NCBI RefSeq assembly: GCF_002256285.1
Contig: NZ_NKJE01000028.1
Location: 1-35,817, forward strand
Direction: 5' to 3'
Origin: Flavobacterium sp. BFFFF1
GTDB taxonomy: Bacteria; Bacteroidota; Bacteroidia; Flavobacteriales; Flavobacteriaceae
Length of the DNA stretch: 35,817 nucleotides
In this document: piece by piece, positions 1 to 7,186 of the stretch
How positions within the stretch are numbered: the stretch's first letter is position 1
Layout: every line of letters starts with the position of its first letter
The notes under the pieces: model-generated
Databases searched by the model: none
Told to the model about the DNA's origin: nothing
Seen by the model: the letters and a program-made list of their open reading frames with translations, nothing else
Position numbers and translations under genes: made by a program

Positions 1-118
1 AATTGCTACTTCCCTTGTAAAATGTAACCGCTTTTTCCATAACTTCGTTTTGTCCACGCCGAGAATACTCAGCTTCGAAAGCCGCAACTGACGTGAAGCC
101 GCCGGACGTTATGCGATA
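1..118. repeat. attC-like imperfect palindromic repeat, copy 1 (5' end cut by the window)
   Basis: This copy starts at the window edge inside the element and ends with GCCGCCGGACGTTATGCG near position 115. It shares long blocks with copy 2 (727-872): TTGTAAAATG, CTTTTTCCATAACTTC and GCAACTGACGTGAAGCCGCC. Its 3' arm GTTATGCG (108-115) is the exact reverse complement of CGCATAAC (729-736), the 5' arm of copy 2. A ~120-bp element with outer arms ...AAC / GTT... and an imperfect inner stem is the architecture of integron attC sites, although the arms do not fit the strict RYYYAAC/GTTRRRY consensus. The repeat itself is directly visible; attC-like function is inference. Confidence 0.75.
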
Positions 119-159
119 GTTTTAACGCAGCGTGACGTACAACCTTCAAAATTAAAATG

Positions 160-167
160 TACTTTTG
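160..167 (+). promoter_or_regulatory. -7 box TACTTTTG of the toxin-antitoxin operon
   Basis: TACTTTTG fits the Bacteroidetes -7 consensus TAnnTTTG and lies 20 bp before the antitoxin ATG. No TTG is found at the usual 17-23 bp upstream. It lies inside the repeat-bounded segment, so the pair would carry its own promoter. Confidence 0.5.
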
Positions 168-187
168 AAGAAGTAATTTATTTAGAC

Positions 188-427
188 ATGAAAGCTGAAT
201 TAAACATCCAAAGTAAAAAGTTAGAATTGATCCAGTGGTTATCAACTATTGAAGATTTATCAGTGCTTAATAAAATTATTGACCTCAAAAAGGAAGAAAA
301 TAAAGATTGGTGGAATTCAATTTCTGAAAATGAAAAACAATCTATTGAAAAAGGATTGCAAGATGCAGACGCTGGAAAATTAAATTCACATTCAAAAGCA
401 AAACAGCTTTATGGCAAATGGTTATAA
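188..427 (+). CDS. Type II antitoxin (partner of RelE/ParE-family toxin)
   Basis: This is a 79-residue, strongly charged protein with no signal peptide. Its sequence (ELIQWLSTIEDLSVLNKI, then WWNSISENEKQSIEKG) is typical of the short Bacteroidetes antitoxins encoded just upstream of RelE/ParE toxins. In that family the N-terminal part usually dimerises and may bind the operon promoter, while the C-terminal tail wraps the toxin; here that split is inferred. The stop codon lies 17 bp inside the next gene, so the pair is translationally coupled. The region is visibly richer in A+T than the metabolic genes further along, and the pair lies between two copies of a palindromic repeat, both of which suggest acquisition as a cassette. 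The exact antitoxin subfamily is not determined. Confidence 0.8.
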   Translation: MKAELNIQSKKLELIQWLSTIEDLSVLNKIIDLKKEENKDWWNSISENEKQSIEKGLQDADAGKLNSHSKAKQLYGKWL

Positions 428-716
428 AATCCTTTGGACAAATTTTGCTTTAAGTGAATTAGAAAAAACCATCGAATATCTTCAGGAAAACTGGACAGAC
501 AGAGAATTACGAAATCTTGCTTCAGAAATCGAGGAAACACTCAGTTTACTTTCTCATAATCCTAACCTATTCCAGGCTTCAGAAATAAAAAAAGAAATTC
601 GCAGAGTTGTAGTTGCAAAACACAACGCTTTATATTATCGTGTGAAAGACAATACTATTGAAATCATCTCATTCTTTTCAAATCGTCAAAGTCCAAAAAA
701 GAGAAAGCTGAAGTAA
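411..716 (+). CDS. RelE/ParE-family toxin
   Basis: A 101-residue basic protein with the RelE/ParE fold signature: an N-terminal strand (YKILWTNFALSELEKTIEYL), a helical hairpin (WTDRELRNLASEIEETLSLL), a PNLF segment and C-terminal strands with a basic face (IRRVVVAKHNALYYRV, then IEIISFFSNRQSP). RelE homologues cut mRNA on the ribosome and ParE homologues inhibit gyrase; the sequence alone does not decide, although the N..LYYRV and F.NRQ.P features are common in ParE-annotated Bacteroidetes proteins. The ATG at 411 overlaps the antitoxin reading frame by 17 bp, the usual arrangement. The gene stops 10 bp before the second repeat copy. Confidence 0.85.
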   Translation: MANGYKILWTNFALSELEKTIEYLQENWTDRELRNLASEIEETLSLLSHNPNLFQASEIKKEIRRVVVAKHNALYYRVKDNTIEIISFFSNRQSPKKRKLK

Positions 717-726
717 AAATTAAACC

Positions 727-872
727 ATCGCATAACAGCGGTTTCACGCAATTGCTGCTTCCCTTGTAAAATGAACCAACTTTTTCCATAACTTCCTTCT
801 GTCCAGCCGAGTCCCGAAGCTTCGGGACAGTTCCAAATGCCGCAACTGACGTGAAGCCGCCGGACGTATAGG
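727..872. repeat. attC-like imperfect palindromic repeat, copy 2
   Basis: This is the most complete copy. The 5' arm is CGCATAACAGCGGTTTCACG (729-748) and the 3' arm is CGTGAAGCCGCCGGACGTAT, so the ends fold back on each other: AGCGGTTTCACGCAATTGC pairs imperfectly with GCAACTGACGTGAAGCCGCC. The terminal GTTATGCG of copy 1 is degraded here to GTATAGG. The centre carries a perfect 18-bp palindrome (811-828) that copy 1 lacks. The orientation matches copy 1, so the two form direct repeats around the toxin-antitoxin pair. Confidence 0.75.
811..828. repeat. Perfect 18-bp palindrome GTCCCGAAGCTTCGGGAC
   Basis: A self-complementary sequence at the apex of repeat copy 2. Copy 1 has an unrelated, non-palindromic sequence at the equivalent place (about 60-82). 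It would form a very stable hairpin tip in single-stranded DNA or RNA. Confidence 0.85.
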
Positions 873-1202
873 AAATGGCGACTCAAACTCAAGAATCCAG
901 CGCAATTTTAAGACAGAAAATATCTTAAAACTGTCGTATGAAAACGGCTTATAAAAAATACTCAAATTCTTTACTAAAAATGCTAAGGTAAAAGTCTATT
1001 TTATACATCCGTATTCGCCCTTGGATAGGCCACAAATGAAAATACAAACGGACTCATACTAAACTATTTGCTTAAATGAAAAACCTAAGAAGTAAAGCAT
1101 CAACCAATACAAGGCCAGGAAAAATAGAATTCAGGTATTGTGCTGATTCAATTGTGCGGCATTATAGCCAACGGAATACTTGATTATTGACTGTCAACCA
1201 AT
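873..1202. other. Intergenic region without a recognisable gene
   Basis: About 330 bp between the second palindromic repeat and the terminator of the minus-strand operon. All frames are broken by stops at short intervals, and no start with a plausible leader was found. No promoter, RNA gene or insertion-sequence end was recognised. Confidence 0.6.
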
Positions 1203-1236
1203 AAAAAAGCCCTCCCAAAAACGGAAAGGCTTTTAC
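1203..1236 (-). terminator. Rho-independent terminator of the 1256-3857 minus-strand pair
   Basis: On the minus strand AAAAGCCTTTCC and GGAGGGCTTTT form a stem around a GTTTTTG loop, and the stem runs into a T tract. It lies 20 bp downstream of the stop at 1256. Confidence 0.75.
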
Positions 1237-1255
1237 TATTTGGGTAATTACTCCC

Positions 1256-2668
1256 TTATTGCGGAATGCCGGTAACGCTTACCAGCGACATTTCAGTTTT
1301 GTTGGAAAGCCTCACCAATACAATTTTGTTTGTATCAGGATAGTAAGTGACAAGTTGTTTTATATATTGCCAACTCTGGTTCCTGTATTGATCGCCGTCG
1401 GTGTAGTTATAGCCGAAATTGACTTTTTTAGTGCTATCAGCGTATTTGTAAAATCCGTTTTGGTCAGCCGTATTGATCCAGTAATCGCCCTTAATATTCA
1501 CCAATCCATAAGAGTGAAAGATTTTGGCACGTCCGTTATCCACAGCCAGTTTACCGATGTTTTTCAGGCTGCCGTCAATATTCAGTACCACCACATTTGA
1601 CGGCCCGTAGTCATAGGCCTTTTCCATGAAACCAATTTCGCCCGGTCCGGGTGTAGGCGCACCCGCAGGCAGTTTTACCTCAACCTTGGCTTCTGTGAAA
1701 ATGGTAATTTCATTGTTTTCAACAGCGATATGACGCATCAGTATATCCTCTGCGTTGCCGGGATTGAGTTCCCCCATCTTGCTATTGCTTAATGTCCTGC
1801 CATTATGCAGATCATAAAGGAGTAGGTTTCCAAAGTCACCTGAGCGTAGTCCTTTTGCCGGATAGTTGAACACCAATACGTATTCCTGGGAACCGATAGC
1901 GATGACATGAGGTTGGTGCAACACTACCTCAGCCTCAATATTCCTGACATCCTGCATATCAGCTGAAGTATACACGAGGTAGTGGCTTACTTTCCAGCCG
2001 GAAGCCTTCCGCTTCAACACCACTTTCCCAGAAGGACTCACTGCAAATGATTCAGTAAAGAATTTGTCTGTAAACTGGAATTCTTTCTGCCACGAGACGT
2101 TTAGCTTGTCATCAATCACCATAACGATATTTTTCTCCGGACCATCCTTTTCTTTCTGCGGCCTGTAATTGATCGCGGTAAACAGTCCGCTTTCTGATTT
2201 TTGCAACAGGGCATCGCCCGATTTGGAATTGGACACTATGGGTGTAGAAAGCAATTCGGTACTTGTGAATTTAGAAGTTGCCTTATCAAATTCGTGTTTG
2301 TAAATCACACATTTCAGTGCTTTCTTTGAATAGGTTTTTGTAAAGACAGCCAGCTTACCATCAGTACCTTCTGCAAACCCAAGGTAATCCTGAAGGGTAT
2401 TGGGATCGAATTTCGGAAAATCGTAGGTAAAAGTTTCCACAAGTTTACTCTTCTGGTCAAACTTACGCAGCACCATCTGGTGCTTGGCCATCAGGCCACC
2501 GAAGTCCATCGCGGTAAAGAGATAGGTATTGTAATTGTCCTTCAATACGAAAGTCGGGTCCATTTCGGCTACAGCATCGAACTCAAATTTCTCGCCCCAT
2601 TGGTAAACCTGGGAATAAGCTACCGGCATCAGTAAAAAGGCAAACAGCAGGGATAGTTTATTTTTCAT
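1256..2668 (-). CDS. Exported protein of unknown function (470 aa)
   Basis: A 470-residue protein beginning with a clear Sec signal peptide (MKNKLSLLFAFLLMPVAYSQ, cleavage after about residue 19-20). The mature part is rich in alternating hydrophobic and polar strands and repeated short phrases such as KLAVFTK, SGKVVLKRK, YVLVFNYP and GDYWINTAD, which suggests an all-beta, possibly propeller-like, periplasmic or outer-membrane-associated protein. No catalytic motif, lipobox or T9SS sorting domain is seen. It follows the 393-residue gene by 7 bp and shares its terminator, so the two are almost certainly one operon and may work together. I do not recognise the family. Confidence 0.9.
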   Translation of the reverse strand: MKNKLSLLFAFLLMPVAYSQVYQWGEKFEFDAVAEMDPTFVLKDNYNTYLFTAMDFGGLMAKHQMVLRKFDQKSKLVETFTYDFPKFDPNTLQDYLGFAEGTDGKLAVFTKTYSKKALKCVIYKHEFDKATSKFTSTELLSTPIVSNSKSGDALLQKSESGLFTAINYRPQKEKDGPEKNIVMVIDDKLNVSWQKEFQFTDKFFTESFAVSPSGKVVLKRKASGWKVSHYLVYTSADMQDVRNIEAEVVLHQPHVIAIGSQEYVLVFNYPAKGLRSGDFGNLLLYDLHNGRTLSNSKMGELNPGNAEDILMRHIAVENNEITIFTEAKVEVKLPAGAPTPGPGEIGFMEKAYDYGPSNVVVLNIDGSLKNIGKLAVDNGRAKIFHSYGLVNIKGDYWINTADQNGFYKYADSTKKVNFGYNYTDGDQYRNQSWQYIKQLVTYYPDTNKIVLVRLSNKTEMSLVSVTGIPQ

Positions 2669-2675
2669 AGTGTTA

Positions 2676-3857
2676 TTATTTTCGGTAAACCTGAGTCTCC
2701 AGGCTGTTTAGTTCCCTTTCATCATCAGAAGACAATTTCATATAAATCTGGTTCTCCTGGAATTGATTCAGGTACTTTTCAGCATCCTTTTTATTGTTCA
2801 GCGCAAGGTTCAGGCGGATCAGGTTGAAATAAATGAATTCGGCTATCTTCGCATTGAAGTCCGCTTTTGGGTTCTTGTATTCAATCTTTTCCAATGTCTG
2901 CGTCCAGATGTCGATACCTTTCTGCATGTTGCTCAGGGCCATGTCGTTGACTTCCTTGTCCATTGGCTGCAATTTCTTGAGGTTCGTAGTCACGTAAATA
3001 TCCGCACGGGCAAGGTCATCATATTTACCTTTGTTCTTTACGCTTTGAATCTTAACAGACTTACTTACTGTAATAAAGCCATATTGCTCATTGATAAAAT
3101 CATTCAGGAACTGGATTACCTTATTTAGGTGTGCTTTTTCCTGTGCAGGCTTATTGATGTTGTTGCTTGGGGAAGAAGATATGAAAGCATACTCTGTAAA
3201 GAACGTCTTGTTGATCTTTTCAGTGCCGTTTACTTTGATAACCATTTTTGTAGGCTGGTTCGCATAAGTCTGCCCTGCGTTGTCCTGGAAGTTTACATTT
3301 TTAATATCAAGAATGATATCGACTGTACTGCCTTCCCTGGTAAAACCATTGATATTGATTTGCGAGGCAAGTACATTATTATCCATGATGGTATAATCGT
3401 TCAGGTTTGGCTCACGATATACCGGTGGGGCCGGTTTTACATACTCCGGCTTGTTTGGGAGCACCAGCTTTGGATTCTTATTTTCGCTGGTCATGGCGAG
3501 GCGTTCCAATGCTGAAAGCTTCTTAAACTCTTCCGATTCCAGCGCAAATTTTTCTTTTGCCTTGATTACATCGTTGTCATAATCTTTTAATTTCTGCTGA
3601 AACTCCTTTTCACTGTTTGCGACAGTCTGCGTATAATTTGCCTGTTCATTTTTGAAATCCTCTTTGGATTGGCGGATCACGTCATCAGCAGTCAGGTTGT
3701 AAGGCGATGTTACGGTTACCCTGAACGTACGGGAATTGGCATCGATTACTTCTTTTGGCTGTTGAAGCATCTGGAACGACACGTTTTCAGCAGATACACT
3801 CTGGGCATTTATTTTGCCAAAAATCAATAAACCAAGCAATAAACATTTGATTTTCAT
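2676..3857 (-). CDS. Exported coiled-coil / helical-repeat protein of unknown function (393 aa)
   Basis: The start is placed at 3857 (MKIKCLLLGLLIFGKINAQ, a good signal peptide). A longer frame opens at 3884, but that start lies inside the likely -7 box at 3882-3889. After the signal peptide come a short beta segment, a long charged helical stretch (about residues 45-110; QSKEDFKNEQANY onward), a Pro-rich linker (NKPEYVKPAPPVYREP), a beta domain (ININGFTREGSTVDIILDI) and a C-terminal helical part (about 300-393) resembling TPR helices (FIYFNLIRLNLALNNKKDAEKYL). A periplasmic scaffold is plausible. It is the first gene of a two-gene operon with the 470-residue protein. No recognised family. 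Confidence 0.88.
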   Translation of the reverse strand: MKIKCLLLGLLIFGKINAQSVSAENVSFQMLQQPKEVIDANSRTFRVTVTSPYNLTADDVIRQSKEDFKNEQANYTQTVANSEKEFQQKLKDYDNDVIKAKEKFALESEEFKKLSALERLAMTSENKNPKLVLPNKPEYVKPAPPVYREPNLNDYTIMDNNVLASQININGFTREGSTVDIILDIKNVNFQDNAGQTYANQPTKMVIKVNGTEKINKTFFTEYAFISSSPSNNINKPAQEKAHLNKVIQFLNDFINEQYGFITVSKSVKIQSVKNKGKYDDLARADIYVTTNLKKLQPMDKEVNDMALSNMQKGIDIWTQTLEKIEYKNPKADFNAKIAEFIYFNLIRLNLALNNKKDAEKYLNQFQENQIYMKLSSDDERELNSLETQVYRK

Positions 3858-3881
3858 CATCATTAAAATTAAAATTCGGAC

Positions 3882-3889
3882 CAAATATA
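3882..3889 (-). promoter_or_regulatory. -7 box TATATTTG for the 3857-1256 operon
   Basis: The minus strand reads TATATTTG, a perfect TAnnTTTG match, about 24 bp before the preferred start codon at 3857. No TTG is found at the usual -33 distance. Confidence 0.5.
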
Positions 3890-4212
3890 GTCCTTATAAT
3901 AATTATTTCGCTTTTAATAATGATTTAATAATCCAGGCAATCGGCATTGCAATGTCGTTATAAGAGATTGTTCAAAAACACAACGCCTAAATGAGCGATT
4001 TTGAAAAAGGTTGGAAATCATCTTTTGAATGACAAAAAACAATACTATAAATTGGACTACTCGCCTATGCCAATAAATTTGCTTACGATATCGCCTGATG
4101 TAATCAGATAGTCAGAATTGGATGTTGGGTTCCGATTTTTGGCTGGGAAAAATAATTATGAAAAATATTTATTATCCAAAATTTACCTGACACATAATTA
4201 CCTCCTAGAATC

Positions 4213-4310
4213 AAGCGGTTTCACGCACCCGAGCGATATCAAACTGAGCGCAGCTAATTGCTGTTTTCGTTGTAAAATGAAATTATTTTTCCATAACTTC
4301 ATTTTAGCTA
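4213..4310. repeat. Degenerate copy 3 of the attC-like repeat, with a 28-bp insertion
   Basis: AAGCGGTTTCACGCA (4213-4227) matches the 5' part of copy 2. About 28 unrelated bases follow (4228-4255), then the match resumes with AATTGCTG, TTGTAAAATGAA and TTTTTCCATAACTTC (to about 4300). The 3' arm and the terminal GTTATGCG are missing, so this is a half-element. Confidence 0.7.
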
Positions 4311-4381
4311 ACACGCTGTTCGGCTTTTGTCTTTGGTTTACCGCAGGAAATATCCTGTTCCAATAGGCAACCGGCTGTCAC

Positions 4382-4462
4382 ATGAACACAGCGTCAAGTC
4401 GCTTCGGGGAAAAGCTGCCCGAGGGTTGTAAAATCGACCAGGTGAAGAAAATCATGAAATAA
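4382..4462 (+). pseudogene. Possible 3' remnant of a gene (26 codons)
   Basis: A short open frame, ATG at 4382 to TAA at 4460-4462, encodes ...RFGEKLPEGCKIDQVKKIMK. The composition looks like the C-terminus of a real protein. The frame is closed upstream by a stop (TAG at 4364) and ends 4 bp from the convergent putA-like gene. It may be a decayed gene end or chance; the source family is not recognised. Confidence 0.25.
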
Positions 4463-4465
4463 AGA

Positions 4466-5635
4466 CTACCGCCCTTTACGCCTGTCGCGTTCTGCCTTAA
4501 TCAGGGATAATTCACGGCTGGTCTGTCCAGCTACAGAAGTATTTTCCTCAGCGCGTCGGATCAGGTAAGGCATCACATCACGTACGGGCCCGAAAGGCAG
4601 GTATTTCGCAACGTTGTAGCCATTCGCAGCGAGGTTGAAGCTGATATTGTCGCTCATTCCGTATAGTTGACCAAACCAAATGCGCAGGTCATTTTTTTCA
4701 ATGCCTTTCCGCAACATCATTTCTATTAAAGCATAAGAACTTTCTTCATTGTGGGTGCCTGCAAAAATTGCCATCTTATCTAAATGCTGCATCATGTATG
4801 CAATGGCTGCATCATAATTATCATCCGTAGCTTGTTTTGTGGCGCAGATGGGCGTAGGATAACCCTTTTCCTCGGCGCGCTTATGCTCTTTTTCCATGTA
4901 TGCACCGCGCACAATCTTCATCCCGATGTAAAAACCTTCGGCTTCAGCAACTTCATGCAACTTTTTAAGGTAGTCCAGCCTGTCATGGCGGTACATTTGT
5001 AAGGTATTGAACACAATGGCTTTTTCCTTATTGTACTTCTTCATCATCTCAGCAACCAAATCATCGGCGGCGTCCTGCATCCAGCTTTCTTCGGCGTCAA
5101 TGAGCAATGCCACGTTTTTATCGTGTGCGATTCGGCATACTTTATCAAAACGGGCCACCACCCTGTCCCACTCTGCTTGTTCCTGCGAATTAAGTGTTTG
5201 CTTCATGCCAAGCTTTTCATATAACTCAAACCGCCCAAAACCCGTTGGTTTAAAAACTGCAAAAGGGATTGATTGCTTTTCCTCTGCAAAATGGATAGTC
5301 TTTAAAGTCATTTCCAGCGCGGCGTCGAACTGTGCTTCTTCTTCTTTTCCTTCCACAGAATAATCCAATACTGACGACACACCTTTCGTAAATAACTTAT
5401 CCACCACCGGTAGGCAATCGGCTTCATTAACGCCGCCGCAGAAATGATCGAACACGGTAGCGCGGATCAGTCCTTCGACAGGCAAATGGGCCTTAATCGC
5501 AAAGTTTGTCACTGCCGTACCGATACGCACCAATGGTTCGCTCGCAATCATTTTGAAAAGAAAATAAGCGCGGTCTAGTTCCGTATCGTTCTTCAGCACA
5601 AAGGCATTTTCTGTATTGTTGAATATTTTTTCCAT
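4466..5635 (-). CDS. Proline dehydrogenase (FAD-dependent)
   Basis: This monofunctional proline dehydrogenase oxidises L-proline to delta-1-pyrroline-5-carboxylate, passing electrons through FAD to the respiratory chain; it is the first step of proline catabolism. The 389-residue product shows the TIM-barrel signatures: LLIDAEESWMQ (about 177-187), KIVRGAYMEKE (240-250, FAD/substrate region), FAGTHNEES, GQLYGMSDNIS (322-332) and the C-terminal substrate-binding YLIRRAEEN (357-365) with paired arginines. The start is put at 5635 (MEKIFNNTENAF), because the in-frame ATG at 5656 overlaps the predicted -7 box at 5654-5661. No P5C dehydrogenase domain is fused and none is encoded nearby. The gene is apparently single, with its own promoter. 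Confidence 0.95.
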   Translation of the reverse strand: MEKIFNNTENAFVLKNDTELDRAYFLFKMIASEPLVRIGTAVTNFAIKAHLPVEGLIRATVFDHFCGGVNEADCLPVVDKLFTKGVSSVLDYSVEGKEEEAQFDAALEMTLKTIHFAEEKQSIPFAVFKPTGFGRFELYEKLGMKQTLNSQEQAEWDRVVARFDKVCRIAHDKNVALLIDAEESWMQDAADDLVAEMMKKYNKEKAIVFNTLQMYRHDRLDYLKKLHEVAEAEGFYIGMKIVRGAYMEKEHKRAEEKGYPTPICATKQATDDNYDAAIAYMMQHLDKMAIFAGTHNEESSYALIEMMLRKGIEKNDLRIWFGQLYGMSDNISFNLAANGYNVAKYLPFGPVRDVMPYLIRRAEENTSVAGQTSRELSLIKAERDRRKGR

Positions 5636-5653
5636 GGAATATTGATAATGATG

Positions 5654-5661
5654 CAAATATA
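5654..5661 (-). promoter_or_regulatory. -7 box TATATTTG of the proline dehydrogenase gene
   Basis: A perfect TAnnTTTG match on the minus strand, about 18 bp before the preferred start at 5635. It decides between the two in-frame ATGs. No clear -33 TTG. Confidence 0.5.
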
Positions 5662-5794
5662 AGCGGGATTTCTGAATTAGGAATTAAGATTCAGGAATAA
5701 ACAATCATTGAAATTCACGTTGAAAAGCCATCGAATCGATGGGCTAGGTATTGTATAATATTAATAAACATCCGGTTGGCATTCCTGAATAAGC

Positions 5795-7036
5795 TTAAAT
5801 CCCTACTTCAATTTGAAATCTTAAATACCAGTTTTTTAAAGAATTACCATTAGCGTATTGAAGCGTTTCATTGGTAATTTCACCCTGTAGTTTTAGCGCG
5901 TGTTCCCAGATATATTTGTTCAAGCCGAGTGTGAATTGGTCTGTATTTGGCGAATACGCCCTAATCTCGTTCGCTACTTTTTGTATGGAGAACCTCGCAA
6001 TCAATTCATACTTTGATGGAAATACATAGCTGAGTTGGTAGTCCATTCCATGACCGGTAAAAACCGCCCTGGTCTGCGTCGCGTCGAGCGGATTTTGGGT
6101 GATGGGGTCTTTCGATGTACGACTCATATAGGTCGCCATCAGCGCCCATCCATTGTACTTCGCAATCGCATCCAGTAACACCGAGGACATATCGCGTGCC
6201 TCAAGCAACAAATCTCCTGTTTGTCCAGAGGCTTTCCTGGCTTTCGCGTTAAAATTGTATGCGCCGGAAACCATTACCTTCGGCTTTGGCTCACGCAGGA
6301 TATCGCCTTCAAAATAGTGCCCGTCTTTCTTAAAAGTTCCAAACGGCAATAGCTCTATCTTTCCAGTATATGAAAGGCCATTGTCATCTTTTATGACATG
6401 AATATTTGGGTTGTTCGTTGTCCAATTCCTGCCCTCACCCATTGTTACCGCTGCTTTGAAATTATACGAAAATCTGTCTTTAACTTCGTTAAGGTTTGCA
6501 AAATGAAAACCAAAATCGCGGTCGATGCCGAATCTCATATTGTTAACAGAGCGATCGGATAGCTGAAGTGCTCCCGAAGAGTTCACCGTCTGGCGGGTTC
6601 CCGGCAACTTAGTAACTCCAAAACCTAACTGCCATTTTTTACTCGGCCGATAATAAACAATCGCATCACGAATAACATTCAGGTTTTCGCCTGTACGCTC
6701 TACACCAACGTCGCCTGCTCCGAAAGACAACTGGATGACATAGAGCCATTTTGGATTGCCCACAAAACCGTCGAAACGCAGCCTCAAACGGCGTACCTGT
6801 CCCTCGAAATATGGATCCTGATTTTCATTATCGAAATAGGTTACCCTGTTTTGAATCCTGAAACGTATATTGAATTGGAATAAACTATCGGGCGAAGTGA
6901 TTCCGAGCCCTTTACCGTAATTATAATATGGGAGCGACGAAAGCTTCAGATCATTGTCTTTTTTAGTCCGGATAATTTCCTGGGCATTCGAACCCAGCGT
7001 TATAAAAAGCATTAAAAAAAGCGTAATCTTTTTCAT
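5795..7036 (-). CDS. Outer-membrane porin, phosphate-selective porin O/P type
   Basis: A 413-residue protein with a signal peptide (MKKITLFLMLFITLGSNAQ). Its regularly spaced amphipathic strands include the family-typical RRLRLRFDGFVGNPKWLYVI at about residues 82-101, the ~QLGFGVTKLPGTRQT strand that follows conserved PSKKW, and a C-terminal strand NWYLRFQIEVGI ending in a hydrophobic residue, as needed for barrel insertion. The OprO/OprP-like family in Bacteroidetes forms trimeric 16-strand anion-type channels, but substrate specificity cannot be read here and no phosphate-transport genes are nearby. It ends 139 bp upstream of the predicted proline dehydrogenase promoter, so it is likely a separate unit. 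Confidence 0.88.
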   Translation of the reverse strand: MKKITLFLMLFITLGSNAQEIIRTKKDNDLKLSSLPYYNYGKGLGITSPDSLFQFNIRFRIQNRVTYFDNENQDPYFEGQVRRLRLRFDGFVGNPKWLYVIQLSFGAGDVGVERTGENLNVIRDAIVYYRPSKKWQLGFGVTKLPGTRQTVNSSGALQLSDRSVNNMRFGIDRDFGFHFANLNEVKDRFSYNFKAAVTMGEGRNWTTNNPNIHVIKDDNGLSYTGKIELLPFGTFKKDGHYFEGDILREPKPKVMVSGAYNFNAKARKASGQTGDLLLEARDMSSVLLDAIAKYNGWALMATYMSRTSKDPITQNPLDATQTRAVFTGHGMDYQLSYVFPSKYELIARFSIQKVANEIRAYSPNTDQFTLGLNKYIWEHALKLQGEITNETLQYANGNSLKNWYLRFQIEVGI

Positions 7037-7160
7037 GTTGTGTTGTTGTTAGCGGCGTAAAAGTAAGAATATAGTTTGAAAACTCTGGAAGCACTCCCGT
7101 GAGGAAAAAAATCCCGATAATAATTCTACACACCACAAAGCGTTACTCCACAGTTATTCT

Positions 7161-7168
7161 TACCTTTG
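7161..7168 (+). promoter_or_regulatory. -7 box TACCTTTG of prmA-clpS
   Basis: A perfect TAnnTTTG match 18 bp before the prmA ATG at 7187. It overlaps the earlier in-frame ATG at 7166, so that longer start is rejected. No TTG at the standard distance. Confidence 0.55.
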
Positions 7169-7186
7169 CAAAAAAAATTACGAGCC

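Larger units (their letters stand above)
3890..4465. other. Intergenic region with repeat remnant and short open frames
   Basis: About 575 bp between two minus-strand genes. It contains the degenerate third palindromic repeat copy (4213-4310) and a 26-codon gene-end-like frame (4382-4462). An 82-codon open frame at 4118-4366 runs straight through the repeat copy and has no family resemblance, so it is not called a gene. Confidence 0.55.

Noticed and set aside
1..872. Considered an insertion sequence or transposon flanking the toxin-antitoxin pair
   Set aside because: The flanks are direct copies of a fold-back element, with no transposase, no terminal inverted repeat pair of IS type and no target-site duplication visible.
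686..965. Minus-strand open frames across the second palindromic repeat
   Set aside because: They are read through the fold-back element and its palindrome; composition follows the repeat rather than a protein.
4118..4366. An 82-codon plus-strand open frame in the intergenic region
   Set aside because: It runs through the palindromic repeat copy 3, has low-complexity Phe/Leu-rich content and no leader or family resemblance; probably chance.
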